Below, one piece after another: positions 15,607-24,752 of a stretch of DNA of 64,000 nucleotides. The notes under the pieces were generated by a model. It saw only the letters and a program-made list of their open reading frames with translations. It did no database searches and was not told where the DNA came from. Numbering within the stretch: position 1 is the stretch's first letter; each line of letters opens with the position of its first letter. The position numbers and the translations under genes were made by a program. Source of the stretch: Candidatus Peregrinibacteria bacterium CG11_big_fil_rev_8_21_14_0_20_49_14. Its GTDB lineage: Bacteria > Patescibacteriota > Gracilibacteria > Peribacterales > Peribacteraceae. The stretch lies in NCBI GenBank assembly GCA_002787035.1, contig PCVP01000010.1, forward strand, positions 1-64,000. Direction: 5' to 3'.

Positions 15607-17298
15607 ATGGAAAATAGTTGTTCCCAATGCTCGGCATCATTTGAAATCTCGGACGAAGATCTCAAACTTCTTGAAAAAATTTCTCCCGTCATCGGAGGCA
15701 AAACATACGCACTGCCACCGCCGACCATGTGCTTTCAGTGCAGACTGCAGCGCAGGCTCGCTTTCTACAATTCCCGGTCTCTGTACCGTCGGAAATGCGA
15801 TCTCACGAAGAAAAAAATCGTCTCCATTTACTCACCGGATAAACCGTTTACTGTCTACGAACGCAAAACATGGTATGGCGACGGATGGGATCCACTGGAG
15901 TACGGAAGGGAGTTTGATTTCAACAGACCATTCTTTGAACAGATGCATGAACTTATGGAAACAGTGCCGATGCTTTCTTTGGCAGTGCTGAGTGATAACG
16001 TAAACAGTGAGTTTACCAATGACAACTTAGCTCTCAAAAATAGTTATCTCATTTTCGACGGTGAACGCTCAGAAGACTGTATGTATGGCCACACATTCGC
16101 CGGCATAAAGTCCTGCCTGGATTTTACGTCCATCGTAGACTGCGAGCTGTGCTACGAGTGCGTGCATTGTAATCGCTGCTACAACTGCACATACGTCCGT
16201 TTTAGCATAAACTGCAGCGACAGCTGGTTTCTGCGCGACTGCATAGGATGCAAAAACTGTTTTGGTTGTGCCAATCTGCGACAGAAGCAGTACTGCGTAT
16301 TCAATGAGCAGAAAACCAAAGAAGAATACGAAGCGTTTCTACGGCAATTTGAAACATCATCGCATGCCGCCGTGCAGGAAATGAAGAAAAAAGCTGATGC
16401 ATTCTTCCTCGCTCACCCTGTAAAAGCCGTACGGGGAGAACAGAATATCAATGTCACAGGAGACAACATCTATCAGTCGAAAGATACGTCGCACTGTTTC
16501 GACTGCTACAGAATGCAAGACTGCCGGTACTGTACCAATTGCCTTGTCGGAGCCAAAGACTGCTGTGATGTGCATATTTGGGGTGACAATATGGAGCTCA
16601 GTTACAACTGTTGTGTCGCGGGTGTGCGTGTACGGAATTTGATTGGCTGCTACTACGTTTCGGAAGGGTGCGACAATATATCGTACTCTATCTACTGCAG
16701 CAGGCAGTGCTCCAACCTCTTTGGGTGCATAGGACTGAGACACAAGAGTAACTGCATCTTCAATACACAGTATTCCAAAGAAGAGTATCAAAAACTCGCC
16801 GCGCGCATTATGGTACATATGCAGCGTACCGGTGAATGGGGAGAGTTCTTTCCGCCTGCATTATCGGCATTCGGCTATAACGAGACAATGGCACAGACCT
16901 TCTTCCCTCTGGAGAAAAAAGAGGTACAGAATAAGGGATGGCAGTGGAGTGACTACGAAATGCCCTTGGCAGCAGAGAAAACGATCCCTGCAACGCAACT
17001 GCCCGATAACGCCAATGACATCCCGGAAGACGTGCTTAGCTGGGCAATTCTCTGCGAAGAAACAGGCAAACCGTTCAAGATCGTAAAAAAGGAACTGGAA
17101 TTTTACCGTGAGCACCGGTTACCGCTCCCCCGCAGGCATCCGGACCGGCGCCATGCAGACCGCTTCGCGTACAAAAACCCCTACAGACTCTGGCAACGAA
17201 CCTGCGCCAAAACAGGAGAGGAAATTTTGAGCAGTTATGCGCCAGAAAGACCCGAAATTGTCTTTGCGGAAGAAGCATACAAGCAGGAGGTGTACTGA
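15607..17298 (+). CDS. Cys-rich zinc-ribbon protein, array copy 8 (C-terminal ribbon ligands lost)
   Basis: 563 residues from the ATG at 15607; the ORF-track start at 15499 runs through the inserted palindrome. The N-terminal ribbon (CSQC...CFQC), both ladders (CYECVHCNRCYNC; CIGCKNCFGCANLRQKQYC; LFGCIGLRHKSNC), both hinges and EWGEFFP are intact. The C-terminal ribbon is present as sequence but its metal ligands are changed: the CxxC is CAKT and the CEEC is AEEA (VFAEEAYKQEVY). It therefore keeps the domain shape but probably not the zinc site. Together with the truncated copy 2 it shows that the C-terminal ribbon is the part under relaxed constraint. Confidence 0.85.
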   Translation: MENSCSQCSASFEISDEDLKLLEKISPVIGGKTYALPPPTMCFQCRLQRRLAFYNSRSLYRRKCDLTKKKIVSIYSPDKPFTVYERKTWYGDGWDPLEYGREFDFNRPFFEQMHELMETVPMLSLAVLSDNVNSEFTNDNLALKNSYLIFDGERSEDCMYGHTFAGIKSCLDFTSIVDCELCYECVHCNRCYNCTYVRFSINCSDSWFLRDCIGCKNCFGCANLRQKQYCVFNEQKTKEEYEAFLRQFETSSHAAVQEMKKKADAFFLAHPVKAVRGEQNINVTGDNIYQSKDTSHCFDCYRMQDCRYCTNCLVGAKDCCDVHIWGDNMELSYNCCVAGVRVRNLIGCYYVSEGCDNISYSIYCSRQCSNLFGCIGLRHKSNCIFNTQYSKEEYQKLAARIMVHMQRTGEWGEFFPPALSAFGYNETMAQTFFPLEKKEVQNKGWQWSDYEMPLAAEKTIPATQLPDNANDIPEDVLSWAILCEETGKPFKIVKKELEFYREHRLPLPRRHPDRRHADRFAYKNPYRLWQRTCAKTGEEILSSYAPERPEIVFAEEAYKQEVY

Positions 17299-17342
17299 AA
17301 AGAAATGAATAGCCAATTTGTTTACCAATCTGGCATTTACTG

Positions 17343-17357
17343 TACAATATCCCACCA
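17343..17357 (+). promoter_or_regulatory. -10 element of the conjugation-type ATPase gene
   Basis: TGTACAAT, with the hexamer at 17343-17348, is 9 nt before the ATG at 17358. It has the same leaderless geometry as the array genes but not the TAGCG palindrome. Confidence 0.5.
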
Positions 17358-19601
17358 ATGGCTACCCTGCACCATCTCCATATCATTATTCCTCAGGGAC
17401 AAGAAACTCATACGAAAATGGAGCCGAAGTTCCAGGAATTGCTCATCAGCTTGCGTAATACGGTGACGGGAGAACGATTTTCATTCGAATACTACGGAAA
17501 CGAACAATACACATACTTTTATGTCACAGTGGAAGAGAACTTTAAAAAAACGATTGAAGGACTTATTTATTCCATGTTCCCGGACGCCGAGATTTCCGAA
17601 ACTCAGGACTATACGAAACAGTTTAATCCTGAAAAACAGGCAATTGCAGGTGTGCAGTTAAAGCTCCGTGAAAAAGATGTCTACCCCGTACGTACCTACG
17701 AGCAATTCGACGAAGACAGCATGTCGAGACTGTTTTCTGTCATATCTAAAATACAAAGCGGCGAGCAGGTATGGGTACAAATAATTGTGGAACCGTTCGA
17801 TGATACCGCCAAGTACCACTTTCTCCGGAACTGGCGCTTTATTTTTGTACGCATGAAGAAGTTCTTCTCCATTCGAGACCGTATGCGCAAGGAAGGACTG
17901 AAAGGAATAAACCAAGTACGATTTGATGCCGCTAAAGAAAAAGAAAAAACAAAGCCGTTCCGCGTCAGTATTCGTTGTGCATACATAGGTCAAAACGATG
18001 CCGAGGCAAAACAAAAACTCAAAGCTGTAATAAACAGCTTCTATCATTTCAACGATACGGATATCAACGGATTCCAAACAGGCAAAGTTTCTACGGGAGC
18101 CACTTTTGTAAAGCAGTACCAGAGTCGCAGACACGGCACTGACTTTATTTTGAGTGCCAAAGAAGTGGCCACTCTTTACTACTTTCCGAATGCGGATCTC
18201 GTACCGCATATCGTCCATGTACTTGCCCGCAAGTCAGATCCTCCGCAGGACTTACCGCACGCAGACGAACCGAATGTAAGCGGATTCGGTGTGACCAACT
18301 ACCACAATAACCATGTCTCCTTCGGCATACGTAGGGAAGACCGCAGGCGTCACCTCTACGCAGTGGGAAAATCCGGTGTGGGTAAAAGTAAGCTTTTGGA
18401 ACTGCTGGTGTACCGCGATATTATGGAGGGTCACGGTGTTGCAGTGCTGGACCCTCACGGAGACTTAGTAGATGACATTCTCCGTTACATACCCGAAAAC
18501 CGCATAGATGATGTAATCGTCTTCGACCCTGCCGATACCGACTTCCCTATTGCATTTAATCCGCTTGAACGAGTCGACCCCGCATACAAAATGCAGCTGA
18601 CAATCGGTATTATCGATATCTTTAAAAAACTTTTCGGAAGCAACTGGTCGGACCGTTTGGAACACGTGCTTCGCTATACCATTTTGGCTCTGCTCGATAG
18701 CCCCAATACCACCGTGCTTTCTATTCTCAAGATGCTTTCAGATAAGAACTATCGCCAGAAGATCGTCGCACGCATAGAAGATAATGTCGTAAAAAGTTTC
18801 TGGGTCTCAGAATTTGCCGCATGGTCGGAGAAGTACGATGCGGATGCAATCACGCCATTACTCAATAAGGTGGGACAATTTGTCGCTACCAATATGATGC
18901 GTAACGTTGTGGGGCAACCCGATACGAAGTTTGATATTAGAGACGTTATGGATAACCGCAAAATTCTTCTTATGAAGGTATCGAAGGGACTGCTCGGAGA
19001 AGAGAACTCCCAACTTATGGGGGCAATGATCATTACAAAAATCTACCAAGCGGCTATGAGCCGCGCGGATATCCCCGAAGCACAAAGGTCCGACTTCTAC
19101 TTCTATGTGGATGAGTTCCAGAACTTCGCGACAGATACGTTCTACGAAATCATGTCGGAAGCTCGCAAATACCATCTCAACCTCACCATCGCTCACCAGT
19201 ACATGGGGCAACTCAGCCAGAAAATAAGACAAACGGTCTTTGGAAACGTCGGTTCCATGATCAGCTTCCGTGTGGGAGCCGAAGACGCGGGAGTAATGGC
19301 GGAAGAATTTTCTCCCATATTCAAAGAGAGAGATATCATCAACCTCGGTGTGCGAGAGTTTTATATAAAGATGTCTGTGAAAGGAGAAATACGAGAGCCG
19401 TTTTCCGGCAGAACACTGGATTCACCGAAGATTACCAAAGACAACACTGCTGCCATCATGGCGCAGTCACACAGAAAATACTGCAAGCCCAAAGCGGAAG
19501 TGGAGGAAATGCTCAAAAAATGGGACGAAGCGGCAGCCGCGCCTTTAAGCGAAAAAGAGCGCGCGTTGGTAGAGGAGAAATTTGAGGAACCGATTATCTA
19601 G
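17358..19601 (+). CDS. T4SS/conjugation-type DNA-translocase ATPase (VirD4/TraD/HerA-like)
   Basis: 747 residues. The first 270 form a domain without recognisable motifs. A P-loop ATPase follows: Walker A GKSGVGKS near residue 337, then GVAVLDPHGDLVDD, Walker B-like FYVDEFQNF near residue 582, and AHQYMGQLS as the sensor region. This order fits the TraM-recognition/type IV coupling-protein-like ATPases common in CPR genomes, which are thought to act in DNA or pilus export. No clear N-terminal membrane anchor is seen, so it may work as a soluble VirB4/HerA-like motor. The stop overlaps the convergent GNAT gene by 8 bp. No relaxase or pilus gene is nearby. Confidence 0.75.
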   Translation: MATLHHLHIIIPQGQETHTKMEPKFQELLISLRNTVTGERFSFEYYGNEQYTYFYVTVEENFKKTIEGLIYSMFPDAEISETQDYTKQFNPEKQAIAGVQLKLREKDVYPVRTYEQFDEDSMSRLFSVISKIQSGEQVWVQIIVEPFDDTAKYHFLRNWRFIFVRMKKFFSIRDRMRKEGLKGINQVRFDAAKEKEKTKPFRVSIRCAYIGQNDAEAKQKLKAVINSFYHFNDTDINGFQTGKVSTGATFVKQYQSRRHGTDFILSAKEVATLYYFPNADLVPHIVHVLARKSDPPQDLPHADEPNVSGFGVTNYHNNHVSFGIRREDRRRHLYAVGKSGVGKSKLLELLVYRDIMEGHGVAVLDPHGDLVDDILRYIPENRIDDVIVFDPADTDFPIAFNPLERVDPAYKMQLTIGIIDIFKKLFGSNWSDRLEHVLRYTILALLDSPNTTVLSILKMLSDKNYRQKIVARIEDNVVKSFWVSEFAAWSEKYDADAITPLLNKVGQFVATNMMRNVVGQPDTKFDIRDVMDNRKILLMKVSKGLLGEENSQLMGAMIITKIYQAAMSRADIPEAQRSDFYFYVDEFQNFATDTFYEIMSEARKYHLNLTIAHQYMGQLSQKIRQTVFGNVGSMISFRVGAEDAGVMAEEFSPIFKERDIINLGVREFYIKMSVKGEIREPFSGRTLDSPKITKDNTAAIMAQSHRKYCKPKAEVEEMLKKWDEAAAAPLSEKERALVEEKFEEPII

Positions 19602-20151
19602 TACCCGTTTCTCGTACGTACATCCCGCATAACCATTCCCCTTCCTGCAGCTCTTTTTTTAGCATATGACCGTTTTTCGTAAAGAAGCCGAGGGAACGTT
19701 CGTTTGGTACGGGCATGTGCGTAACGCCTGCAATAAGCACGCTGTCAGGCGCATTCGCAAAGAGAAAGTCATGCATCTTCTGCCCGATCCCCTTGTGTTG
19801 AAAATTTGAATCGACTGCTATTTGGTCTATGTAAATCCAATGCGGATACGACAGGCTGAAAAGGTAGTCTTTCAGTGTTTGCATGTAACCGAGGTTCGAG
19901 CCCAAAGCCTCCAATTCCGCTTTGTCGTGTGCGATAAGAAAGCCGACAATTTGCTCTTCTTCCAGAGCCACAACGCAGTATTGCGACACTGCAAAACGCA
20001 ATTCATATGCTTCTCGCGGCTTGGCGAATACCAGAAATCCCTGCGAAACCGCATGACCGATATCGTCACCCGCTCGCAGTTGTAACGTACTTGCAAGCTC
20101 CGCGATAGCGGGAGCATCTTCCGTTGCCGCCCTTCGACAAATGAGTGTCAT
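19594..20151 (-). CDS. GNAT-family N-acetyltransferase
   Basis: 185 residues starting at MTLICRRAATEDAPAIAEL. The longer ORF in the track adds 75 residues that overlap the upstream gene in another frame and look unnatural. The acetyl-CoA binding motif A is visible as IYIDQIAVDSNFQHKGIGQKM (Q-x2-G-x-G), and a late SLGFFTKNGH matches motif B. The substrate is not predictable. The start is 13 nt beyond the stop of the transglutaminase-like gene, so the two probably form an operon. Confidence 0.8.
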   Translation of the reverse strand: MTLICRRAATEDAPAIAELASTLQLRAGDDIGHAVSQGFLVFAKPREAYELRFAVSQYCVVALEEEQIVGFLIAHDKAELEALGSNLGYMQTLKDYLFSLSYPHWIYIDQIAVDSNFQHKGIGQKMHDFLFANAPDSVLIAGVTHMPVPNERSLGFFTKNGHMLKKELQEGEWLCGMYVRETGTR

Positions 20152-20164
20152 GAGTATCTGCAGT

Positions 20165-23100
20165 TTACACTGTGAATCGCACAGACCTATACCCACTGCT
20201 CCGGGCTTTTTTCTGAGCTGATTGTTGCGCCTGAGCAAGTGAAGGACCGGCACGCAAATTCTCCGGCGTGTGGTAGACGTTGGTTGCAAAGTACACACTT
20301 TTCTCGTAGACCAAATTACCGCTTCCGTCATCTTTGTACGTATCCACTTTCGCGACGGTGAAGAATTTTCCTCCATTGCGTACGCGTACCTTCGAATTAT
20401 GATACCACATGCTCAGCTCACCTCTTTCCATTTGAGGCTGACTAACGGAATCGAAGTTCCCTACGACTCCCTCCTTTTGATTCATTTGTTCAAACAATCG
20501 AATAAGATCCTCATATTCCGAAGACCCAAGATCAACATCTCCCGCCAAAAGAGCGGGATCTTTTTCCGGAGCTTTCGGATTCGGTGCATTGCCGGTATCC
20601 AATGTTTTATCCGGCGTAGCATCGAATTTGACCCATTGCGATCCGTCCCATACCTCTGCCCAACCATGACCGTTCACAGGACCAAGAATGCTACGTTCGC
20701 CATCCGTATCAGCTGAGTATCCGACAGAAAGCCGTGCAGGTATTCCCGCCTCACGACAGAGTGCAACAAAGTAGGTATTCGCCACATCGCAATCTGCCAT
20801 ACGAGGATCGTGGCTATCTACCCTTTCCACATAGTTTTTTCCGCCTTCAGCAAGAATGTACTCACTGACTTTATCGTCTGTGGAATAGTAGAAATTATCT
20901 TTGATATAATGCAGGAACTCTCGAGCCTTTTGCGTGTTACTCACATTTTCCATGGAACGAACACGGGCTACTTCACCCTGCGTATCTGTTCCCAATGCAT
21001 TTGCATTTACCATATCACCCTGCTCTTCGGGCGTGGGCTCTCTGGTCAGTTTGTATTCCGGGTCCTGCCCGAAATCCACCGAGTATGTTACCGCACTTTC
21101 AGAGTCAAACTGCAAATGAGCAATACCGTGCTGGTCTTCGCTGATACGAACAGGAGTACTTGGTGTCGTGCGTAAACTGCCCGTCTGCAACCGATATCCG
21201 ATAGGAAGTGGTACTGCCACGCTGCCTTTTGCTTTACCGCTTATGGTGTGAATATCTCGAAGATTATCCGGCGCAGTAAATGCATACGGTGTGTATGTCG
21301 GCTCTTCTCTTGTCCACTTCCCGTCACGGAACTGCCCGTATGCCGCTGTCTTATAGTCTCCTTCCAAAGGAGGCGTAATGGTGTAGAAACGTGCGGCATC
21401 ACGCAGATTCTCTATCTTCCTCCCTTTATTGGTCATATTGGGCATGTACGACGGTGCTTCTTCCGGTGGCTCAAAATCTCCACCCAAAACCGGAGGTGCT
21501 TCCTGCTGACCCAGTCGCACTTCCAGATTACTTACAAATGCTTCCAGTTCCTCTACGGTCATTGCAGTAGATGTGCGCATATTGGATGCTGCATTCAAAT
21601 TCGGAAACAAAAGAGCGTCGTTGAGCACCTGTTCTGCCTTTAATACCACACGACCTGTAATAAGGCTTCTATCGACATGTACCGTACAACGACCGTCCTG
21701 CAAGCGATCTATGAAGATGGCATTCCGCACCAATGCGCGCTCATTTTCTTTTCCATTCCTGATAGCACGCTGCAAAAAGAGTTTCAATAGCGATTCCAGT
21801 TGAGCAATATCTACTTTCTCATTTATGTCCGGCTCTTTTGGTTCACCCCCGTCTCCGTCTAGCGGGGGTTCAGCTAAAAAACTCGGTGCTACGCTTATGG
21901 GCTGAGTATTGCCACTCTTCACATTCGCAATTGCCCTGAGTAACGCGTCTCGAATGGCAGTATCCTTTCTATTATTTTCTTCAGCTATGGCTTCATTTGG
22001 TGGGAGACCACGGAATTCATCGGGAAGAGACACACTGCTCTCCAGTGAAAGTGCAAGTATATTGCTTCCGTCACTTTGCCTTCGAACCCCCTGATATTCC
22101 CAACCTACCACCGAACCTATGCGGCTTCGCTCTTCACCGGCAGTATCCTCAGGAGTATCGGGGACAAAAGAGAAACTCACACTTCCCTGATAAAACGGAG
22201 GATCTGTTTCTACAATCAAGCCTTCCTGTACTTCTATGACAAGAGAGCTGCGTTCCGTTTCAGAAAGGTTCAACTGATCTATGGCAAGATTCACTTGCTC
22301 CATGGCATTGGAATTCAACAGTTCTTCCGTTTGGGCTCTGCGCTCTTCTAATGTTGGAATACGATAGAGCAAATCATCAGTCAGACGTGGTGGGGTATCT
22401 CCTTCTTTATCCGACACAGCCGGAGGATCTATATCCGAAGTATTAGCATCTGGCACCTGCCCCTGACTGAGAGCGGCACTCAAAATAGATCGCTGAGTGC
22501 CTCCTATATTCGTAATCGACGTCTCAAATTTAAGCAAATCAAGAATCAAACTAATTTGGTTCTCTATAGTTCCGCGATTCAGTGCGGGATCTGCACGTAC
22601 CAATCGTGCGATCGTCATTATTTCCTCGTCTTCCAATACTCCGTCTTCTCCTGCTTCACGAATAGCACGTACCGTACGTTTACTTACTTTTATTGCATTG
22701 TTGTCCTCCAAACCAAGTGCTTCAGCTAACTTTGGAAATTTCGTGCGAAGGAGCTTCAGCATTGCATCTCCAATCTTTTGCAGAAGCTCTCCCAACTTAC
22801 TTCCCGGTCTCTCCAGAGCATCGGAGAGTACAGGCTCAGACAATGCCGGCTGATCTGAAGTACTGCGTACAGGAGTAGTGAGAGGAGTATTCGCATCGGG
22901 GTCATTATTAGGATTCGATACATCTGCAGCAGCATCCGGTTGTACGCGTTCTATTCTACGTAGTGCTCTTACAAGTGCCTCATGCTGTGCAATTCGCTTA
23001 CCGTCTGAAATATACCGTGCAAACTCCGCCTGTGCTGCTGCAACATCCGGAGCACCGTTCGTTGTGCTTTCTAACACAATATTCGAACCCATGTCCGGCA

Positions 23101-23524
23101 AGGGGGGTGCATCCGGCCCTTCCCGAAAAGTCCATCCCTCTTCTATGGTTACAAGCTCGCCATTTTGAAGAAAGGAAATACGGATACTACCGTCATGCTG
23201 AGGTGGCAAAATATCTAACTGTACGGGACTCTCTTCTCCCTGCACTTCCAATGTTGCAAATTCCTCTGCTGTCAGCCGTTGCTGAAGTTGGTCTGCAATA
23301 TCAGGATGCTGGCTTAACGTATCTTGCGTTCTCTGCCGAAGTTCTTCGGGAGTCGGCAAACGTGTTACCAGTACATCATTTGATTCAAAAATATTATTCT
23401 GACTCACTAATGAATCCAACATATCGAGACGCTCTTCTGCAATGTCTAAAAAATCATCGATAATGCCGTTCTCATTTTCTGGAAGCGGTACAAAGGACTC
23501 ATTGGCATTTGTATCCGGAGACAT
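20165..23524 (-). CDS. large transglutaminase-like (cysteine protease fold) protein
   Basis: 1119 residues. About the first 600 are low-complexity, acidic and proline/asparagine-rich with no known domain. Near residues 860-970 lies a transglutaminase-like domain with the full triad: Cys in RMADCDVANTYF (about 911), His in NGHGWAEVW (about 951) and Asp in KFDATP (about 966). Family members act as peptidases, amidases or cross-linkers. No N-terminal signal peptide or membrane helix is evident, which is odd for a protein of this design. On the minus strand TATAAT lies 22 nt upstream of the ATG. It is followed by the GNAT gene 13 nt later. Confidence 0.7.
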   Translation of the reverse strand: MSPDTNANESFVPLPENENGIIDDFLDIAEERLDMLDSLVSQNNIFESNDVLVTRLPTPEELRQRTQDTLSQHPDIADQLQQRLTAEEFATLEVQGEESPVQLDILPPQHDGSIRISFLQNGELVTIEEGWTFREGPDAPPLPDMGSNIVLESTTNGAPDVAAAQAEFARYISDGKRIAQHEALVRALRRIERVQPDAAADVSNPNNDPDANTPLTTPVRSTSDQPALSEPVLSDALERPGSKLGELLQKIGDAMLKLLRTKFPKLAEALGLEDNNAIKVSKRTVRAIREAGEDGVLEDEEIMTIARLVRADPALNRGTIENQISLILDLLKFETSITNIGGTQRSILSAALSQGQVPDANTSDIDPPAVSDKEGDTPPRLTDDLLYRIPTLEERRAQTEELLNSNAMEQVNLAIDQLNLSETERSSLVIEVQEGLIVETDPPFYQGSVSFSFVPDTPEDTAGEERSRIGSVVGWEYQGVRRQSDGSNILALSLESSVSLPDEFRGLPPNEAIAEENNRKDTAIRDALLRAIANVKSGNTQPISVAPSFLAEPPLDGDGGEPKEPDINEKVDIAQLESLLKLFLQRAIRNGKENERALVRNAIFIDRLQDGRCTVHVDRSLITGRVVLKAEQVLNDALLFPNLNAASNMRTSTAMTVEELEAFVSNLEVRLGQQEAPPVLGGDFEPPEEAPSYMPNMTNKGRKIENLRDAARFYTITPPLEGDYKTAAYGQFRDGKWTREEPTYTPYAFTAPDNLRDIHTISGKAKGSVAVPLPIGYRLQTGSLRTTPSTPVRISEDQHGIAHLQFDSESAVTYSVDFGQDPEYKLTREPTPEEQGDMVNANALGTDTQGEVARVRSMENVSNTQKAREFLHYIKDNFYYSTDDKVSEYILAEGGKNYVERVDSHDPRMADCDVANTYFVALCREAGIPARLSVGYSADTDGERSILGPVNGHGWAEVWDGSQWVKFDATPDKTLDTGNAPNPKAPEKDPALLAGDVDLGSSEYEDLIRLFEQMNQKEGVVGNFDSVSQPQMERGELSMWYHNSKVRVRNGGKFFTVAKVDTYKDDGSGNLVYEKSVYFATNVYHTPENLRAGPSLAQAQQSAQKKARSSGYRSVRFTV

Positions 23525-23588
23525 ATGTATTTTAGTATTTTATAGTATTATACCATAAATTTTATTATAGTAAAATACTACTTTTCTC

Positions 23589-24725
23589 CTAAGTTACCAA
23601 CATATGCAACGCCTCCTTTTCAACGGCATTCTTCAGCTCCAGTCCTATACGCTCTCCAACGCTCATACACTCACCGTACAAGTACCCCGAATACGGAGTG
23701 GCACGCGTGCCAGGCGAACCCGGTATGCGGAACGACACATCAAAAATAACGATGTCCTCTTTCCCATCTTCGGCCACCACGGCACCTTGTAATGCGAACG
23801 GTCCTATTATGCCTTTGGCGGAAGGATCTATGGTGGGAGAAATTTTCTGTGTCTCTGCCACAAACTTCTCTCCGAGATCGAATGCTTTTTCCAAAATGGA
23901 TTCCTTCACCGTGCAGGAAACATGCCCTGTTTCAATCATCTTTAGGTCTACGTGCTTCATGACCTTGGCTTGCTGATTTGCAGTAAGACGCAAGAAGCCG
24001 TCCAGATTTGTCTGCCTTCGCATATCCGTACCCAACAGTTCCAGTTCTCTCGTAAGCGGTGAGTAGAAGTAATTGAAATTTACGGGAGCTCCCACCACAA
24101 ATTCTTCGATTGTGGCCGTACGCCAGTCGGACCCTACGAGTCCTTCCTTTTCGAGACGAGATCCCTCTTTCTCCCACGATGCTTTGTTGTCTGCCAAAAA
24201 GAATGCACGCTCGTAACCGCGATTTGCCTCACTTGCCTTTATGATACAAAGCCTGCCGTCCATATCGTCCGGAGATTCGAAAATGCGAGGGGTGCGAATG
24301 CCCGCATAGTGCAACAGGTGGTACTGGTGAAAAGGCTGATCTCTCTCCTCTATCTTCAAAAGATTTCGTGAGCCGAATATGGGCACGTTAAAATCATTTT
24401 CCACTTTTGAGAAATCATCGAAATACACCCAGAAGTACCTGTTATGAACGAATATAGTGTTCATTTCTCGCAATTGCTGCTGCACATCGCTGTCCAGCAC
24501 TCCCGCAAAAGTGTCTCGTACAATCACTTCGTCTATGCACCCTCGCCCGTCACGGCTTTTGTAATACGTATCGAATGTTTTTTCACGTCCTTTTCGCGCA
24601 AGACATACGGTACGAAAACCGTGCCTCTTCGCTCCGCTGCATACATCCAATGCGCTGTGACCGCCCAGTACCCCAACGGTAATATCGGAGAAATCGTAGC
24701 CGGAAAGGAGAGATGCTGCGTCCAT
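23589..24725 (-). CDS. PurP-like ATP-grasp ligase (FAICAR synthetase family), copy B
   Basis: 378 residues. It resembles archaeal PurP, which formylates AICAR with formate and ATP in purine synthesis. Visible matches include the N-terminal VGVLGGHSALDVCSGAKRHG, the ATP-grasp stretch CIIKASEANRGYERAFF, APVNFNYFYSP, and the C-terminal FDVSFRIPGSPG...TPYSGYLYG. It is more diverged than copy A next to it. The ATG has TACACT 7 nt upstream on the minus strand, inside the 27-nt gap to copy A, so it may have its own leaderless promoter. PurP is typical of archaea, so ancient transfer is likely. One copy may have another substrate. Confidence 0.72.
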   Translation of the reverse strand: MDAASLLSGYDFSDITVGVLGGHSALDVCSGAKRHGFRTVCLARKGREKTFDTYYKSRDGRGCIDEVIVRDTFAGVLDSDVQQQLREMNTIFVHNRYFWVYFDDFSKVENDFNVPIFGSRNLLKIEERDQPFHQYHLLHYAGIRTPRIFESPDDMDGRLCIIKASEANRGYERAFFLADNKASWEKEGSRLEKEGLVGSDWRTATIEEFVVGAPVNFNYFYSPLTRELELLGTDMRRQTNLDGFLRLTANQQAKVMKHVDLKMIETGHVSCTVKESILEKAFDLGEKFVAETQKISPTIDPSAKGIIGPFALQGAVVAEDGKEDIVIFDVSFRIPGSPGTRATPYSGYLYGECMSVGERIGLELKNAVEKEALHMLVT

Positions 24726-24752
24726 AGTCGATAGTGTAGAGACGATTTCGTT

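Noticed and set aside
17358-19601. evidence for a conjugative element
   Set aside because: The ATPase is present but no relaxase, integrase, pilus gene or attachment site is visible nearby, so an integrated element cannot be claimed.
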